Counted from the first letter of the stretch, positions 1 through 36,672 are shown. The stretch: DNA of 64,000 nt from Hyperoplus lanceolatus (GCA_026929865.2 CM049398.1:15654001-15718000); one strand, 5' to 3'. Numbers and translations: made by a program. The notes: a model not told the origin generated them from the letters alone.

Positions 1-120
1 TCAGAGCAACAACAGATCAAACCTCTCCCCCTGACCGCTGGTTCAGGACTCCAGGGGGCAGTTAAACTGATTTATCCCGGTGAGTTATCTTACTAGCTTT
101 GACCTCTGTTCTGTGCATAG

Positions 121-287
<167 letters not shown>

Positions 288-1358
288 CCTTAGCCTCTGG
301 TTTGACCTGGTCAAACCAGGTTTGACATTGTACACATTTGACGTTAAGAGGGTTATTACTATTCAACAGAATACAGCCTTGTCTTCAACAGCACTACACC
401 AGCTCCTACATTATATGGGAGATTTAAGAGAAGAGTTAATAGAAAGAAATAAAGGCGAACAAAGAAAAAAGATGTTTGAGGAAGAACAAAGGGAAAACAG
501 AAAGCTGGGGGATCTTGCACAACTCCTTCAAATTTTGGTTTGAGGGTGGAGGAGCTTTGGAAAAACAGGGAGGGTGTGAGCGCACTCAGCCAAAAAACTG
601 ACTCTAGAAATAGTAACACTCACAGGCTGCAATTAAAACAAACCTCATAAGAGCTGTGAGCCGAGGAATGTTAGGAGTTTGAGAAGACGCTCTTTAGAAA
701 CTGAAGGCTGAGATGTCAGCCAACACTGAATGGTTGAGAAAACAGACGTTTCTTCGTTGTTAAATAAACTCTCAAGTACCAGTGTTAATGAGCAGTTTTC
801 TGCATCTAATTGAACTAAAAGTCGTAGCACATTTTGCAGTCACATCATCCATGTCATCATTTCTCTTCCTATTATATTTGAATGATAACAGTGTGACCCG
901 GTTTGAGTAAAAAAAAAAAAAAACACCAAGTTAAAAATATGTTTCTATCAAATCCAGAGTAAACACAAACAAAAAACTGCCAAACAATTAGTGATAGACA
1001 AACAAAAGGTTACCATTTCATTTACTGTACATTGTTTGGGTGCCACAGGCCCAGACTGAGTGACTTGGTTAACACTCATTTGGAAGACTCATTTTCTAGC
1101 AGGCAGCAGATGGCTGACATTATGACTGACGCAAATCTTTTGCAACCAGAGGTATTGAGAGAAAACACAAATCTAAATTCCTGCATTTTTTTTGTTGTTT
1201 GTTCTGAATTGATTTCTGGATCCTCTTAGTAGGACAAGCCACAAGGTATAACTCCAGGCTGCTCGTCTCAAATGGTTGTAATGTGCAAACCAGGAAGGTG
1301 CATTAAGTGCACTGGGATCAATCTCTCATAATCCCATAGTGCACAATCACTGCTCAGG

Positions 1359-1411
1359 TTTCCTCCCTCCCTTTAGCCCTAACCTCGGTTAGGCTAAAGG
1401 GAGGGAGGAAA
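1359..1411. repeat. 53-nt near-perfect hairpin
   Basis: Arms TTTCCTCCCTCCCTTTAGCC and GGCTAAAGGGAGGGAGGAAA, continuing inward to a 2-nt loop with a single bulged base. Each arm is purine- or pyrimidine-pure over 14 bp. Confidence 0.85.
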
Positions 1412-2401
1412 TAGAAATATGGTATATTTTCAGAAGTAGCATGAACCACTTGTCTACTAAACTTTAGCTCACACAATTGTATTTTTAATTCTGTTGTTCA
1501 GCTCCTTCTGATGAATACCCCAAATTTAAAAATCATAATAGAATCCCCAAAACACAGGCGTAAAAAGACTGTTCTTTCATTGCGTTTCATTACGGCAGTT
1601 GGTCCCAGAAAAAGGATAAACATGAAGATCATTACAGAATGGACAGAAGAATATAACCTCATCCAAATTTACAGAGGTGATGCAGTTTGAAAGACATCAT
1701 CAAACTACAGCAACAAAGTGAGTCAGCAAACTCATTATCTCTTAACTCACTGTACATTTTATTTTTTAAAGGAGAGGAAATGGAATTCTTGACAGCAGAA
1801 TGAAACATGACAAGTTTAACAGGGTAACACATCTAAAAAAAACACCTTGTCTAAGTGTCATAAAGACTTATAATCCAATACTACACTAATCTAGTATTAA
1901 TTAAACAAATCATGTTAAAGCTTTATCATACTTTCACCCTGACAAATGTCGTGTTCCATTTCATATCAACCTCGCACTCTCCTGGAAAACTATGAGTGCA
2001 AAGGCCACTGATCGTCCTGCTGGAGAAGCAATCATCACTGACTTCTGACCTTTCACCATTGTAATCTATCAAGAACCGTCTCATCGGTCAAAATAACGAG
2101 AAGCAGCGCTGCAAGAGGCCCAGTAATAAACAATACTGGAAAACAAAACAAACGATGCAATTATTAAATGGAACAACGTGAATTCAATCAGGCCTCTAAA
2201 TATAAAATGCATTTGTGTCTTCCCTTCCTGCATTAGAGGATCGGTTTATGAGGTTCATCAGGGTTCAATACCCATTAGGGCCTTATGGCTATTACCAAAT
2301 CTATCATCATTATTGAACCTACTACTACACAAAGCCCACACAATGGGATAATGTGTAATGCAGGGGCAAAGATAATATTCCACATAGCTGCGCGTGTGTC
2401 A

Positions 2402-2412
2402 GTATGTATGTA

Positions 2413-2480
<68 letters not shown>
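2402..2480. repeat. (TATG)n/(TG)n microsatellite
   Basis: Short TATG start then about 30 TG units. A 16-base G run follows at 2558-2573. Confidence 0.96.
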
Positions 2481-2481
<1 letters not shown>

Positions 2482-3429
2482 ATTATTATAGGCTCCGCAA
2501 GTGGGCTGGAATTAGCCCTGTGGAGATCTCGAAGAAAAGTCTCAGTCAGCAAAGAAAGGGGGGGGGGGGGGGGTTGTGTTGCTGGCCAGGTGGGCGGCAG
2601 GCTGGGGAGATGTGATCTAATTATGACAAACCATGACAGAAACAGACAGTATACCGTCCCACAATGTTAGGCTGAGTTGTAAAAGAGCTATTAATGTACG
2701 TTGCGATTCCCTGCTACCTTATCCTGTTCATATCAGCAGCCTGGAAAGAAAATAAACAACGCCATGATTACTCTTCGCTCTCAGTATCCCACTCTCAAAG
2801 TCTCAACTTTTAATTAAGTAATATTCATGATGTCTGTTTTTCTGTAAAAGGGGCGAGATGAGAAAACATTTGAAGAAAAACTATCTAATCCTCATCAGGG
2901 AGATGAGAGAGAATGTTGGATTCTTGTTTGAGGAAAAAGCTCAGAAGGTACAACAGGAAAGGAAAAGGCTTCTCTTGCCACAGAGAATCATAAAAGTATA
3001 CCAGAAATTACTTTATAATGCATAAGAGAAAAAAAAATAAAAACTTCTTTCACAAAATGTATGAAAAGTCAGCACTGGCCTTTTTTGGATCTTAATTTGC
3101 ATAAGATTTCCTATTAAAATGCCATTGTGCAATTACTTTTAATGACACACTCCACTGGAAGCAGGAACACAGTGATGTCAGAATTCAAACCTGTTCCCAG
3201 AGCAGTCATATAGAGAGTAGAGCGCAGTTCTTATGATCTTAACACACACGCACATGCACACGCACTTGCAAAATCAAAGATGATATGAGGAGCTCAGGGT
3301 ATTTTGTGCACAAAGCACAGATGAATTTGACACCAAGGACAGGGGTTTGTGCCCTATTTGACAATGCATAGTGCATACTATTTGTGATTCATCACATTTG
3401 TGGCAATTTGTTACCTCCAATAAGTCTAG

Positions 3430-3860
3430 AATCATAATCCTTTGGAATCCCCAGACTTTTTATCTAGCGCCACCAGCAGGTCAAAGTTTTAACTTATCTT
3501 GTAATACTGTATATATGAACTTCTACAAGATGGATGCCAACTAAGAAAAAACATAGCTGAAACTGATAAGATTGTTATTAGTTTTTCAGGTATTTGGTCA
3601 TAAATCAGAGTATTGGACAAATTGACATTTTGAAGTGTTTGATGATGCTTGATAAAGACATGAATGTCTATACAAAATGTTATGGCATTCCATCAAATAG
3701 TAGTTGAGCCATATCACTGGTGTTAGGGGAAAAAAATCAAAGATTACCAAAGTCATTAGGATTCATTGTTTAGGGAAATTTTATTGCAATCCACCCAAAA
3801 TATCTTGAGATATGTCAGGCTGTACCAAAGAGGTTCTTGAGTGATGTAAATGAGTGATCT
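3430..3860. repeat. worn dispersed fish repeat
   Basis: Phrases such as CTAGCGCCACCAGCAGGTCA, GACATGAATGTCTATACAAA and TATGGCATTCCATCAAATA belong to an abundant fish repeat that I remember but cannot name. Borders are approximate. Confidence 0.4.
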
Positions 3861-4104
3861 AAAAACATTAATCATGCTTTAGTTGTCAGGAGCAGATATT
3901 GTCAGGATAAGAGAAACAACGACAGTGAACCTCTTTCAGACACATTTCATACAAACATTTCAAAGTTCTTTCTCACAGTTTGGAAAGCTCGACCCATTTT
4001 GCTGTTATGCTGATCTGAATGTTATCTGAGCAGAATTGTGTTTCCAAACTAAATGTATTAGCTGATGCAAATGGGTGGAATATAATTTGTAGAAAGAATT
4101 GTAT

Positions 4105-4116
4105 GCACGCACGCAT

Positions 4117-4180
<64 letters not shown>
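4105..4180. repeat. (CA)n microsatellite
   Basis: GCACGCACGCATG lead-in then about 32 CA units. Confidence 0.96.
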
Positions 4181-4181
<1 letters not shown>

Positions 4182-5099
4182 ATACACAATATAAAAGGCT
4201 GCTCAGGAGATAGAGGAGCTTTGATAAGGGGATATTCAAATGACACCAGTCCCCGTCAGTGGCCACAATGCAACAGGCAGACAGCAAAGAACATACTGAC
4301 CTTCATGTAATGAAGGGCCCTGACATTTAAATCAGCTGCTTACTGATGTGCATTTATCAGACAGAAACACTCATTCACACACACACACACACAAACACAC
4401 GCCACATCGATTTCAGTCACAAAGGAGAACGTAATCTGCATATCCCGACCTCATCTAACGCCTACTGCTGTAAGCAGGTCAATGCTTTTACAGGTAGGTG
4501 GACAGGAGAGAATCCGGCAGGGGGTAAGGGATGTGGGGTATTACTAGTATCAGTAACATCCCCCCTGTGAGAGCGGGGGGCCAGATCAATGCCCTGACAG
4601 AAATGAGAGAGTTGCCCAAGAACAGAGATGGGGAGTGGAAGAAGAGGAGGAGAGATAGATTTTAGTATCCAGCCGAGACAAAAGTAAATGCTGAGTGTTT
4701 GAACTGGTCTTAGGGAAGAGAGAGAAGGGGATTAATATGGCAGGCGTTGTTAACAGCCGGTAAAGAGGTAAAGACCGGACATAAGAGTAAAGGAGATGGA
4801 GCAGAAAAGTGAGTGAGTGCAATGGGAGAGAATAAATGCTCAAATGGACAGAGTAGACTGATAGCTCGAAGAGGACGTCTCTTCTTCAAGGACTTCTATA
4901 ACAGTCTCCATCAACAGGCCGGATTTATTTCCTTTCTGACCATGTATTCTTCATCTCCTCAATTCCATTCAAGCAATGGAGCCATTACTCTTTCTTTGCT
5001 GGTGTACATGAGGAGACGGCATATTAAATTGTACATTTTGGCTTCATTCTTTATCATTAAGAGCTCCTCTGCATCATTAAACATTTAAGTTATCATTAA

Positions 5100-5394
5100 A
5101 GGCCTACTTCACCGGTTGGAATATGGAGGTGTATTGAGCTCGGAGATCCTATGTAGTATAAATGTGCAAAAAAAAAATAGAAATCGGATCATCCTAGCCT
5201 GAGAAAAGGCAGAAAGAGAGTTTTATGGTCGGACTGTCTAACCCTACATTTTCCTTACTGTGACATCACAGTAAGGGTCAGGATTAACAGGACAGCTGGG
5301 CCAAGGGAAGACTGAGGGAAGACTGAGGAAAGAAAAACCTCATTCATTATATTATAATAGTGATTTTATAATGATAGATGGGTGAAGTATTCCT
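5100..5394. mobile_element. TTAA-flanked MITE, copy 1
   Basis: Ends AGGCCTACTTCACC and complement AGGAATACTTCACCC inside TTAA sites (5096-5099, 5395-5398). TTAA duplication suggests a piggyBac- or Kolobok-type helper. Contains the palindrome TTACTGTGACATCACAGTAA. Confidence 0.7.
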
Positions 5395-5957
5395 TTAAAG
5401 AGCTTATGCGCAAAAGGGTCAGTCTTGGTACGGACAATGAATAAATAACATCCTGATGAATCGAAGAAAAACTAACAGAAAGGGATAAACCTTAAGAATG
5501 AAGTTTTGGTTGATCTGGCGGCACCAGTGCATGTGGGAAAGATACTGTAGATTCCATAAAGAGAATATGTACAGTACGAATGGATAAATGTACAATTGAC
5601 ATTGTTTGAACAATGTAGGTGTTTCTGCAAATATTGATAGTGCAAAAAAAAAGTTTGATAAAGTTTGAAAGGTGCAATTACATGTTGTTCATTGAGCACA
5701 GTAACAGCACAGTGCAGTTATGCTATGGTGAAGTGGAGTTCAGCTGGGTCAGAGAGGTACGAGGTAACTAAGAGTGTATGTGTAAATATATTCAATGGAT
5801 ACAACAGAGTAAATCTATTAAAAATTGGACTTGGTATGATGGATTTCATAAGGATTATAACCTTTAAAAAAAAAATTCGGCTTGTTAAACCTGTGAGAAT
5901 TGCATGTTGAGTGGGCAAATTGAACAGGAAGAAGAAGGAAAAGATAAACAGTCTTAC

Positions 5958-29695
<23,738 letters not shown>

Positions 29696-29900
29696 GGTTC
29701 CTGCAAATCACTCTTATTCCTTCAATTCCCGTTGTTTCCTGGATGTGTGTGATGATGGAGCGGCGGGGCGGAGACCGACCGAAAGATGCGAGTGAGCAGG
29801 GAGAGGATGCGCGTCTGGCGGCGGCAAGAGACGGTAATTTCCCCCCTTTGGTTTGGATGCTGGGGCGGTGGGACCACTTTACAGAGCCGGGTGACGCGCA
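29696..29900 (-). promoter_or_regulatory. stx1a: stx1a 5' UTR and promoter side
   Basis: GC- and CpG-rich stretch just upstream of the stx1a ATG, including a GC box GGGGCGG at 29765-29771. A TATA-less GC-rich promoter would fit a neuronal SNARE gene. The transcription start cannot be placed. Confidence 0.5.
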
Positions 29901-30721
29901 CGAAAGGTGAGGCGAGGCCTTCCGACGTTAACCCATTCCACACCCTCAACTTCCTCCTGAAAACGCACTTATTGACCTTTTTCATAAACCTTAATCTCCT
30001 CTCCCGAAGTTTCTTTGTTCCGTTAAAGTCTGTCGAACAGCTCGAAAGGCCGGACTGTCGTGAAATGATTCCCTCGGAGAGTCTGGCTGAGTGTTGAAAG
30101 TGTGTTGGATTTGATTATCGATTGAGAAGGTTCAGAGTGGTTCAGAGATAACGCCCAGGTGGTTTCAGCAGCGGGAAAAAGCGCACAGCGAACTCTGTCG
30201 GCCAAATGCGGTACAGAATGTAAGAGATATAGGCCTATTCAAGCATAATAAAGTGTTTATAAAATATTATACATATTTTTATACAGATAATAAAATAGAG
30301 CTGTGTTGTTGTGGTTCTTGTTTTTTTTTTTTTACTTTTTGTTTCTTGAGATGCCTTCATATGCATTTTTTTAATCCCCATACTTTCAAAATAGATTAAT
30401 AATGAATGGATGTTGTTTCTTACTTGTGCAAATTAAAACGTACCTTTTTTAAATTACCTTAACAATAATCTACATTTCTTTATTATGTTATACAGCAGGA
30501 CTTTAGAGCACTGGCCTAGCCTACTGATGAGAATAGTCCAAAAATCATCAATCATGCTAAAAGCAAATTTTCCCAAAAAGGTAATAGGCCTATGTGATCT
30601 TTTCAGCGGAAATCTCAGCAGTTCTTTTATTTGATAGTTGAATACATTTTTTTCTAATGAGCGAGCTTCTCTTACTTCATACTGAGTCCCCCACTTTTTT
30701 TCCAACCTGCAAGTTGCAACC

Positions 30722-30924
30722 TTTATTAACTTAAAGAACTGACAGTTTATTCAGGGCCATTGCAAAAATCTGAACATGTATTCTTTCATTTCACATGTGC
30801 CATCTCCTTTACGGGGTGGTTTTTGTGACTGTGAAACAATCCAGTTTTACGTTAATTTCTTCCATATCCTGAAAAAATGAACAGTCAACATAATACAAAT
30901 CTCTATTTCTGCAGATTATTTATT
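30722..30924 (-). terminator. bud23: candidate bud23 polyadenylation signals
   Basis: Two AATAAA hexamers on the minus strand, at 30924-30919 and 30727-30722, lie 387 and 584 nt after the bud23 stop. Either would end a normal-length 3' UTR before the stx1a promoter. Which one is used cannot be told. Confidence 0.45.
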
Positions 30925-31310
30925 GAGAAAATACTGCAGTTATACAGACATGATGATAAGGGACAAAAGTTGTGACATTTGCTCGATTAGAATATATAAC
31001 AATATATATCGGTCTCCACTGTGTTTTGTTCCACCACTAAGCAATAGACATGTCAGTCCAAGTATCCTCCAGTTTGTGTCAACATGGAGAGCAAACTCTC
31101 ACCACCATTTGTCAAATACAAATGGCCAAACACCCAAACACCTATTAAAAAACGATTGGCTGTTAAAAAGCATTTCCTTTTTGCATCATCATCCACTTGA
31201 ATTACAGAGTTGGAAAATGAACAGTCCAAACACTCTGCAGTTCCAGAGGTGATTGTGCACGAGTTGGTGAAGACGAGCGCTAATGAAGGCACAGCTGCGT
31301 GAGTCAGATG

Positions 31311-31365
31311 CTAGAAATGAGGCCTTCTCTGACGTGCAGTGTATTTCGTGTCTGCCCGAACCTCC
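31311..31365 (-). CDS. bud23: bud23 exon 12 (last coding)
   Basis: [17 protein letters not shown] then TAG at 31313-31311; human ends EVRPDTQYTGRKRKPRF. The acceptor TTTAG lies about 15 nt downstream of a (UG)18 tract in the transcript. Confidence 0.92.
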
Positions 31366-31378
31366 CTAAAGGCACACG

Positions 31379-31421
<43 letters not shown>

Positions 31422-34400
31422 CGTCAGCAAGTGTTACCGAATACAGCTAATCAAGAGGGGATTCAGTTAGAACTAAAGTAAATCACATTATTAAGCACAA
31501 GATAATCCATCCAATTATGTATACACGAGTTTAAACAAGAGTTTCAAACAGTCATATATGTACATACCGTCCCTGTCTTCTCCTCCTCTCCTTTTTCTCC
31601 ATGATCCAGTCTCGTCCCTTCTTCGCCGATTTGCCCTTCATGTTTTTGAAGCGATTCCTTCACAAAGACAAAGTGTAGCTGATTAGCTAGTTTAAAAATC
31701 GCACCTTGTTCTTTGTGACAAAACGCTGTTTCACACATCGGCTCTGTTCAACTTGAACACCACAATGTCAAAAGGGAGGAAAAGCCGCCCGACAGGGTTT
31801 TAAATCAGGCAGGACGACGACCCTTTTTTAGATTCTCTCGGTCTTTCGGCTTCATCAAAGCAGATATGGCTGAACCTGCACTCGTCAAGGCCAAGACCTG
31901 CTTCCTGTCCTAATGGCAAGGAGTACTATTGAATATTTAAATAGATATCTTAATACAAATCAATAACGAAATAGGGATTTTCCTAATCAGAGTAAAGAAA
32001 GGCTGTAAGTCGATTATGCACTATTGTTAAAGTTGACTATTAATTCTGGATTTATGGTATTTTTTCTAAAAATAGAAAATGTAATTATGTGAAAAATGGT
32101 TAACAGAACCTAAAAGATATCCAGGATATATGGGACATTTAGTCCCAATGAGGAAATGATCAGCCAGCAGTTAGCACAATAAGAAAAAAAGTAATATTCC
32201 TCTGACGCTCAGACGGCCTCAGGCAGCATCTCATTACATTGCATCTTTCTAAATAAAAACACACCAACAAACAAAATAAACTCTAGTGAAAGTGACTCTG
32301 CTACTTCTAACCATGTTACCAGTTTGAACAAACCATCCCAGTAATCTGATTACTCAGAGTGAGCGCTGTCTGCCTGCTGCGAATAACTTTACCTTTGTCC
32401 TGAAAACTGGACCTGGTTTGGAACACCTCTGTCTGACGTTTCTGATCCCAATCCCTGTAATAAGCAAAAAAAATAAAAAGATATATCAACATGGTGCTGA
32501 GATGAAATGCAGACATCCAGAATATAAATCAACTGCTTTGTTTCTTACTTTGGGCAGAGTTCCTGTTACTCCAGCAAACAGACAGAGGAAGAATCTGGAA
32601 ACAACACAGGAAGTGTGTGAATAAAGTAAATGAGTGCAAAGCATTTTCAACGTGTAATAACTCATCACAAGGCCAAAGTGACAATCAGTAGAGTCGATGC
32701 AAATATCATCCTTTCCTAAATCATCTGTGTTGTACACTGCGGCTAATTTCACGGGCTATTAAGAAGGAATCAATTGCGGCTGAACATGTAAAAATAAAAG
32801 CCCAGCTTCTGATTAGGTACTGACTTTTTCGCCTTGCTGCTGTTGGGGTAATCCACCACCATGCCTCCACCGAAGCCTGCCTTCATGGCCTGGGTCGTGA
32901 TCAGCTCAAGCTTTAGAGAGGGAAGATGAAAAAGAACAGTGAAGGTGAGCAAGAAGATCTGGAGGAAGATATCAAGATCTTACATCCACTATCTAGAATG
33001 ATATTTCACCTGTTCCGAGTTCTCTGGATAAAGCTGAAAAACTGCACGAGCGCCTCTTGACTAAAAGACAAAAGAGCGAGAAGCTGGTTAAAGTGTTCAT
33101 CGTTAATTATGATATTGGTAGAAGTCAACGAGAGCGATCAAACCTTACCAGAGAAGAGTACAAGGTGCTAAAGAAGGTGTAGAGTCTCTTTGGAGGACTG
33201 TGTGACCTCTTGTCTGCGTTACAGAGCCACTGCAGGGCAGAGATACTGACAGGGAATAAAGCAAAGAGAACGGAAATTTAAAAAACAGAAGTCAGAAATT
33301 ATTCTTAATTAATCCATTGTTTATTCCTATTTGAAACATTGGCGTGATTTGTTCTTCACCTGATGCAACCGTCAAAGGTGCCCGGTCGGAAAGGCATCCC
33401 CTCGCCCATGTCCCCCACTAAGAGGTCTCCCTCTACTTCTCTGTCCAGAGCCACATCTGTCATAAGGAACACATTTTACGTTTGATCAATGTATCAGCCA
33501 ATCATCCTCTTCTCCTTTTAAAGTACATGGATATTTTGACAAACAAACCATCAAAATACACAATAAATTATATTTAATTTTGTGCAACAGTGAAAATGTT
33601 AATCAGGAGGGATAACATCAAAAGACAATATGTATAATGCTTGGTATTTATGGTGATTTAAGTCACACATGAGTTATGATTGGATTGTATATACCATCAA
33701 AACCAATATCACCTCGATGAAAGCAGTTAAGTCATTAAAGTTAACAATTTTAATTTGTCTGATTACAAGGTCACTGGTAAACTTATAGATTCTATCAGCA
33801 ACTGGGACATTGTGGCAACAACTGTTAAAAACTTTTTTTCACACAGTATTGACATGAACGATTTTGAGAAACCATCATCGGTGATACATCAAGTCCCGGT
33901 CAGTATCATTATTACATTGATATAAAATCCAGCATTAGCTTCTTGTTTATACGCAACTGTTTTTAAACTAACCCAGCATCGCAGTGCTAATGTCGACGCC
34001 AACCCAGTAGTGTCCCTCCTCTGACAAGAAGTCTCCACTGAGGCCAGAGCCGCACCTGAGAAAGACAGACAAGTCAACTTGGTCCTCTTCGTAATAAAAA
34101 CACAGGATGACTGTATTAACTTACAGACAGTTTATGTTGAAACCAAGCAAGAATTTAAAAAAAAAACATCTCTTATGTCATACTGGTTCAATTCAGATAA
34201 AGTGAGTCTCAAACAGTAACAGATTATGACAGCGCCTTCAGCAAATCTAATAACAAAACTCTTTCAAACATTGTACATCTTATTTAGACAATGCTAAGTC
34301 TACCTTCAAGTTATTAATTTACTTAAAAACCATATATGTATTATTTATTGCTCAAAGTGTTGCTTTAGTCAAGCTAAAAGCATTATACTGCATGTAAACA

Positions 34401-35509
34401 TAGTCAGTGTAACCCACTCACCCAACATCTAGCAGGAAGCATGGCTGTCCCTCTGGTAGGCTGAGAAGCTCTACGGCTCTCTCTGACATCTGGGTTTGGA
34501 TCTCAATCATTCGAGAGCTGTGAAGCAATAAATAACACAACAGAGATCTTGGTTGAAGTGTGGCAAAGAAACGTATACAAAAGTGTTTTCAAAGTCCAAA
34601 ATCACTAGTCAAGACACAAATGTTCTTGCTTTTACAGGTGTCAAACTTCAGAACAGAATAACAACCAAGACTTGAATATTCCCATCTAGTCAATGTTGGT
34701 TTGATCCACAGCATTATCATTCTCCCTCCCCTGTTTTTCTCTTTAAATATACCTTTCTGTTACTGGGTTTTGCACAAAGGAGTAAAGTTGATCAATGCCC
34801 AAAACATTGTCTCTATTCAAATATCACTTCGCAGCAAGTCTGCAAAATCAGATGGGGAATTCGGCAAACTTTGGCAGATCCAACATAAACATATTATTAA
34901 TATAATTATTAAAGCAATAACTGAAGAGTAAAGTCAATGCATAGCTGCAACCAAGGACTGCTTAAGCATTCATATATTCAGTGGGCTTTGATTTCATGTT
35001 GCATGCGTTTTAAGTGAGTATGGGGCATTCAGTACTGAAAGAAATAGTGTCCCACATCCCTGAAAGATCCTCGTAGTTTAACTGTTCAGAAAAAAAGGTG
35101 TTTTTCAGACATATGCAAAGGTAGATTTTTCCTTCAAACAAAAACCGCATCAAGACGACTCACTTCTGAGAATATTTCTTTGCTTCCTCTGCATTGTAGA
35201 ACTGCGGGGATGAGAGAACATCAGATTAACACTTCAATACTTAGCTACTACAATGTGTAACAAGAGAGGCAACAACCAGCACACTGGAGCCACGTCCATT
35301 ATTAAAGAACACATCAATAAGTAGTAAGCATATCGTCTAATAGGTAGAAAACTATTGCAGAGGACCCGGTAGGGACTTTTAAAAATCCAAACAGCTCCGA
35401 CTGAAATGGGCAGGACTAGTTAGCCCTAGCTAAAATAACTACAATAAACCGCCTCACATACCACATCCGCAGGAGCTGAGTGTTCAGGCCGTCGACAGTT
35501 GGAGGTCAT
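31311..35509 (-). CDS. bud23: BUD23, 18S rRNA (guanine-N7) methyltransferase, complete
   Basis: BUD23 (WBSCR22) is the SAM-dependent enzyme that, with TRMT112, forms N7-methylguanosine in 18S rRNA during small-subunit maturation in the nucleus. Twelve exons add up to 849 nt, 282 residues plus stop; human BUD23 is 281. The start is [15 protein letters not shown], close to the human MASRGRRPEHGG. Visible parts are the SAM motif LLDVGCGSGLSG (about residues 57-68), the acidic residue of VGVDIS (D82), [10 protein letters not shown] (about 102-111), [10 protein letters not shown], and the [16 protein letters not shown] block. The tail is basic ([16 protein letters not shown]) and ends RQRRPHF, a likely nuclear signal. 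All 11 introns are GT-AG and phase is kept throughout. It lies head-to-head with dnajc30 and in tandem with stx1a. Confidence 0.96.
31382..31417. repeat. (CA)n upstream of bud23 exon 12
   Basis: 18 CA units; (UG)18 in the bud23 transcript, ending about 15 nt before the acceptor. Confidence 0.96.
31568..31657 (-). CDS. bud23: bud23 exon 11
   Basis: 90 nt encoding [20 protein letters not shown] and KKERRRRQG. The acceptor GTGAAG has a thin pyrimidine tract; donor GTATGT. Confidence 0.9.
32393..32454 (-). CDS. bud23: bud23 exon 10
   Basis: 62 nt encoding [20 protein letters not shown], the variable linker before the basic tail. Acceptor TACAG, donor GTAAAG. Supported mainly by phase and position, since this part diverges from human. 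Confidence 0.88.
32549..32594 (-). CDS. bud23: bud23 exon 9
   Basis: 46 nt encoding [15 protein letters not shown] (human FYLCLFSGPSTFIPE). Acceptor TCCAG, donor GTAAGA. Confidence 0.93.
32825..32910 (-). CDS. bud23: bud23 exon 8
   Basis: 86 nt encoding [19 protein letters not shown] then DYPNSSKAK, nearly identical to human. Acceptor TAAAG, donor GTCAGT. Confidence 0.95.
33010..33060 (-). CDS. bud23: bud23 exon 7
   Basis: 51 nt, phase 0 at both ends, encoding [17 protein letters not shown]. Acceptor TTTAG, donor GTGAAA. Confidence 0.95.
33149..33245 (-). CDS. bud23: bud23 exon 6
   Basis: 97 nt encoding [15 protein letters not shown] and [16 protein letters not shown], matching human ISAVQWLCNANKKS. 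Acceptor GTCAG, donor GTAAGG. Confidence 0.95.
33360..33456 (-). CDS. bud23: bud23 exon 5
   Basis: 97 nt encoding [19 protein letters not shown] and RPGTFDGCI. Acceptor GACAG, donor GTGAAG. Confidence 0.95.
33973..34055 (-). CDS. bud23: bud23 exon 4
   Basis: 83 nt encoding [20 protein letters not shown] then DISTAML: the glycine loop and the acidic residue that contacts the SAM ribose. Acceptor CTCAG, donor GTTAGT. Confidence 0.95.
34422..34517 (-). CDS. bud23: bud23 exon 3
   Basis: 96 nt encoding [18 protein letters not shown] and the start of SAM motif I (CFLLDVG). Acceptor CACAG, donor GTGAGT. Confidence 0.95.
35164..35201 (-). CDS. bud23: bud23 exon 2
   Basis: 38 nt encoding [12 protein letters not shown] plus two bases; human has FYDETEARKYVR here. 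Acceptor CGCAG, donor GTGAGT. Confidence 0.92.
35462..35509 (-). CDS. bud23: bud23 exon 1 (coding part)
   Basis: 16 codons from the ATG at 35509 to the donor GTATGT, phase 0. The start context GCAGCCATGA is good, and RRPEH is the conserved N-terminal motif of the family. Confidence 0.94.
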
Positions 35510-36672
35510 GGCTGCCCCTGTGTGTGAGTGTGTCGTTATCTGATAAAGATGAAGAGGATACTATAGTATTAGCTCAAAAACAAGCTAAATGTTGTGATAG
35601 AGAACAGTCAGTCCACATGTGAGGAACAATGACGTCATACGCAAACGACGTAAACAAAAAAGACTTCTTTGTCGAGTTTAAAAAAAAAGGAACTATCGCC
35701 ATCTACTGTTCATCTGGGTATATGCCGGCCATATTAACATTGCAGTCTTATTTTGAGAACTAAATATGTCTTTAAAAATGTATTCTATTAATGCCAAATC
35801 GCACATTGTTCACACGAAAATTAAATTTCAAGATTTCGTAGTAGGCCTAATCCAAAACATAATTTTGAAAACCACAAAACATCATCAATTTATTTTTAAA
35901 AGCGGGAAAATGCGAGAAGTAGTAAGTTATTCACAAAATACACACAAGAGAAATAAATAACTCAATAAGTAAAATTCAGAATTTATGGAGGACCACACAC
36001 AAGGTCATGAACATTATTATGAAGCATTTCGTTAATAAATTAACCTACTTGGGCCTATTTCTATTGCACACAAATAGGCATATTGACTTTTTAACTAGAC
36101 TATACTGTAACAATACATACATAAATAGACTAAGTTAGTAAGCATGTCATTTGATATTTTAATGAGCAATAAAGAGAAGAATTAGGCTACTAAAATAATT
36201 TAAAAATTAAAGATTAATCCACCAATCGATAGTTTAGTTCAGATTAAAAAGGGAATTAGAAGGAAGAAAAAATAATTAATCAATAAAATAAATTCACAAC
36301 TGACATAAAACAACACATTAAAAAACATGAGATGCTAAAACGATAATAAAGTTCACAGTAGACTACGTTACTAGTTGCCTATTTGTTTACATAGGTGTTT
36401 TAAAGATTTGAGTTAGCCTATAAATGCTTTTTTGGAAAATTATTCTTACTATTATTATTTTTATTATTATTGTAGGCTATATGTATATATTTTTTTTAGC
36501 CTATCAGTCAGTGGTTATTGGTTATTACCGTTCCTGCACAATGATTGGTCGTGTATGAGAAGTACTTCCTGTAAACATTTACTCTTATTGGTCCTTCGTT
36601 TTGTGACGAAGCGGATGTTACAGCTGTATTTTTCTTTATATGTCCATGGTTCACCGTTTTGCTCTCGGCAAG
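35510..36672. promoter_or_regulatory. head-to-head bud23/dnajc30 promoter region
   Basis: About 1.1 kb separates the bud23 ATG (leftward) from the dnajc30 start (rightward). On the bud23 side a perfect CRE palindrome TGACGTCA sits at 35630-35637, 121 bp before the ATG. On the dnajc30 side three inverted CCAAT boxes (ATTGG at 36517, 36544 and 36587) and an ETS-like ACTTCCTG at 36564-36571 lie within 160 bp of the start. The middle, 35.75-36.45 kb, is AT-rich with no recognisable feature. The head-to-head pairing also holds in human. Confidence 0.6.
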
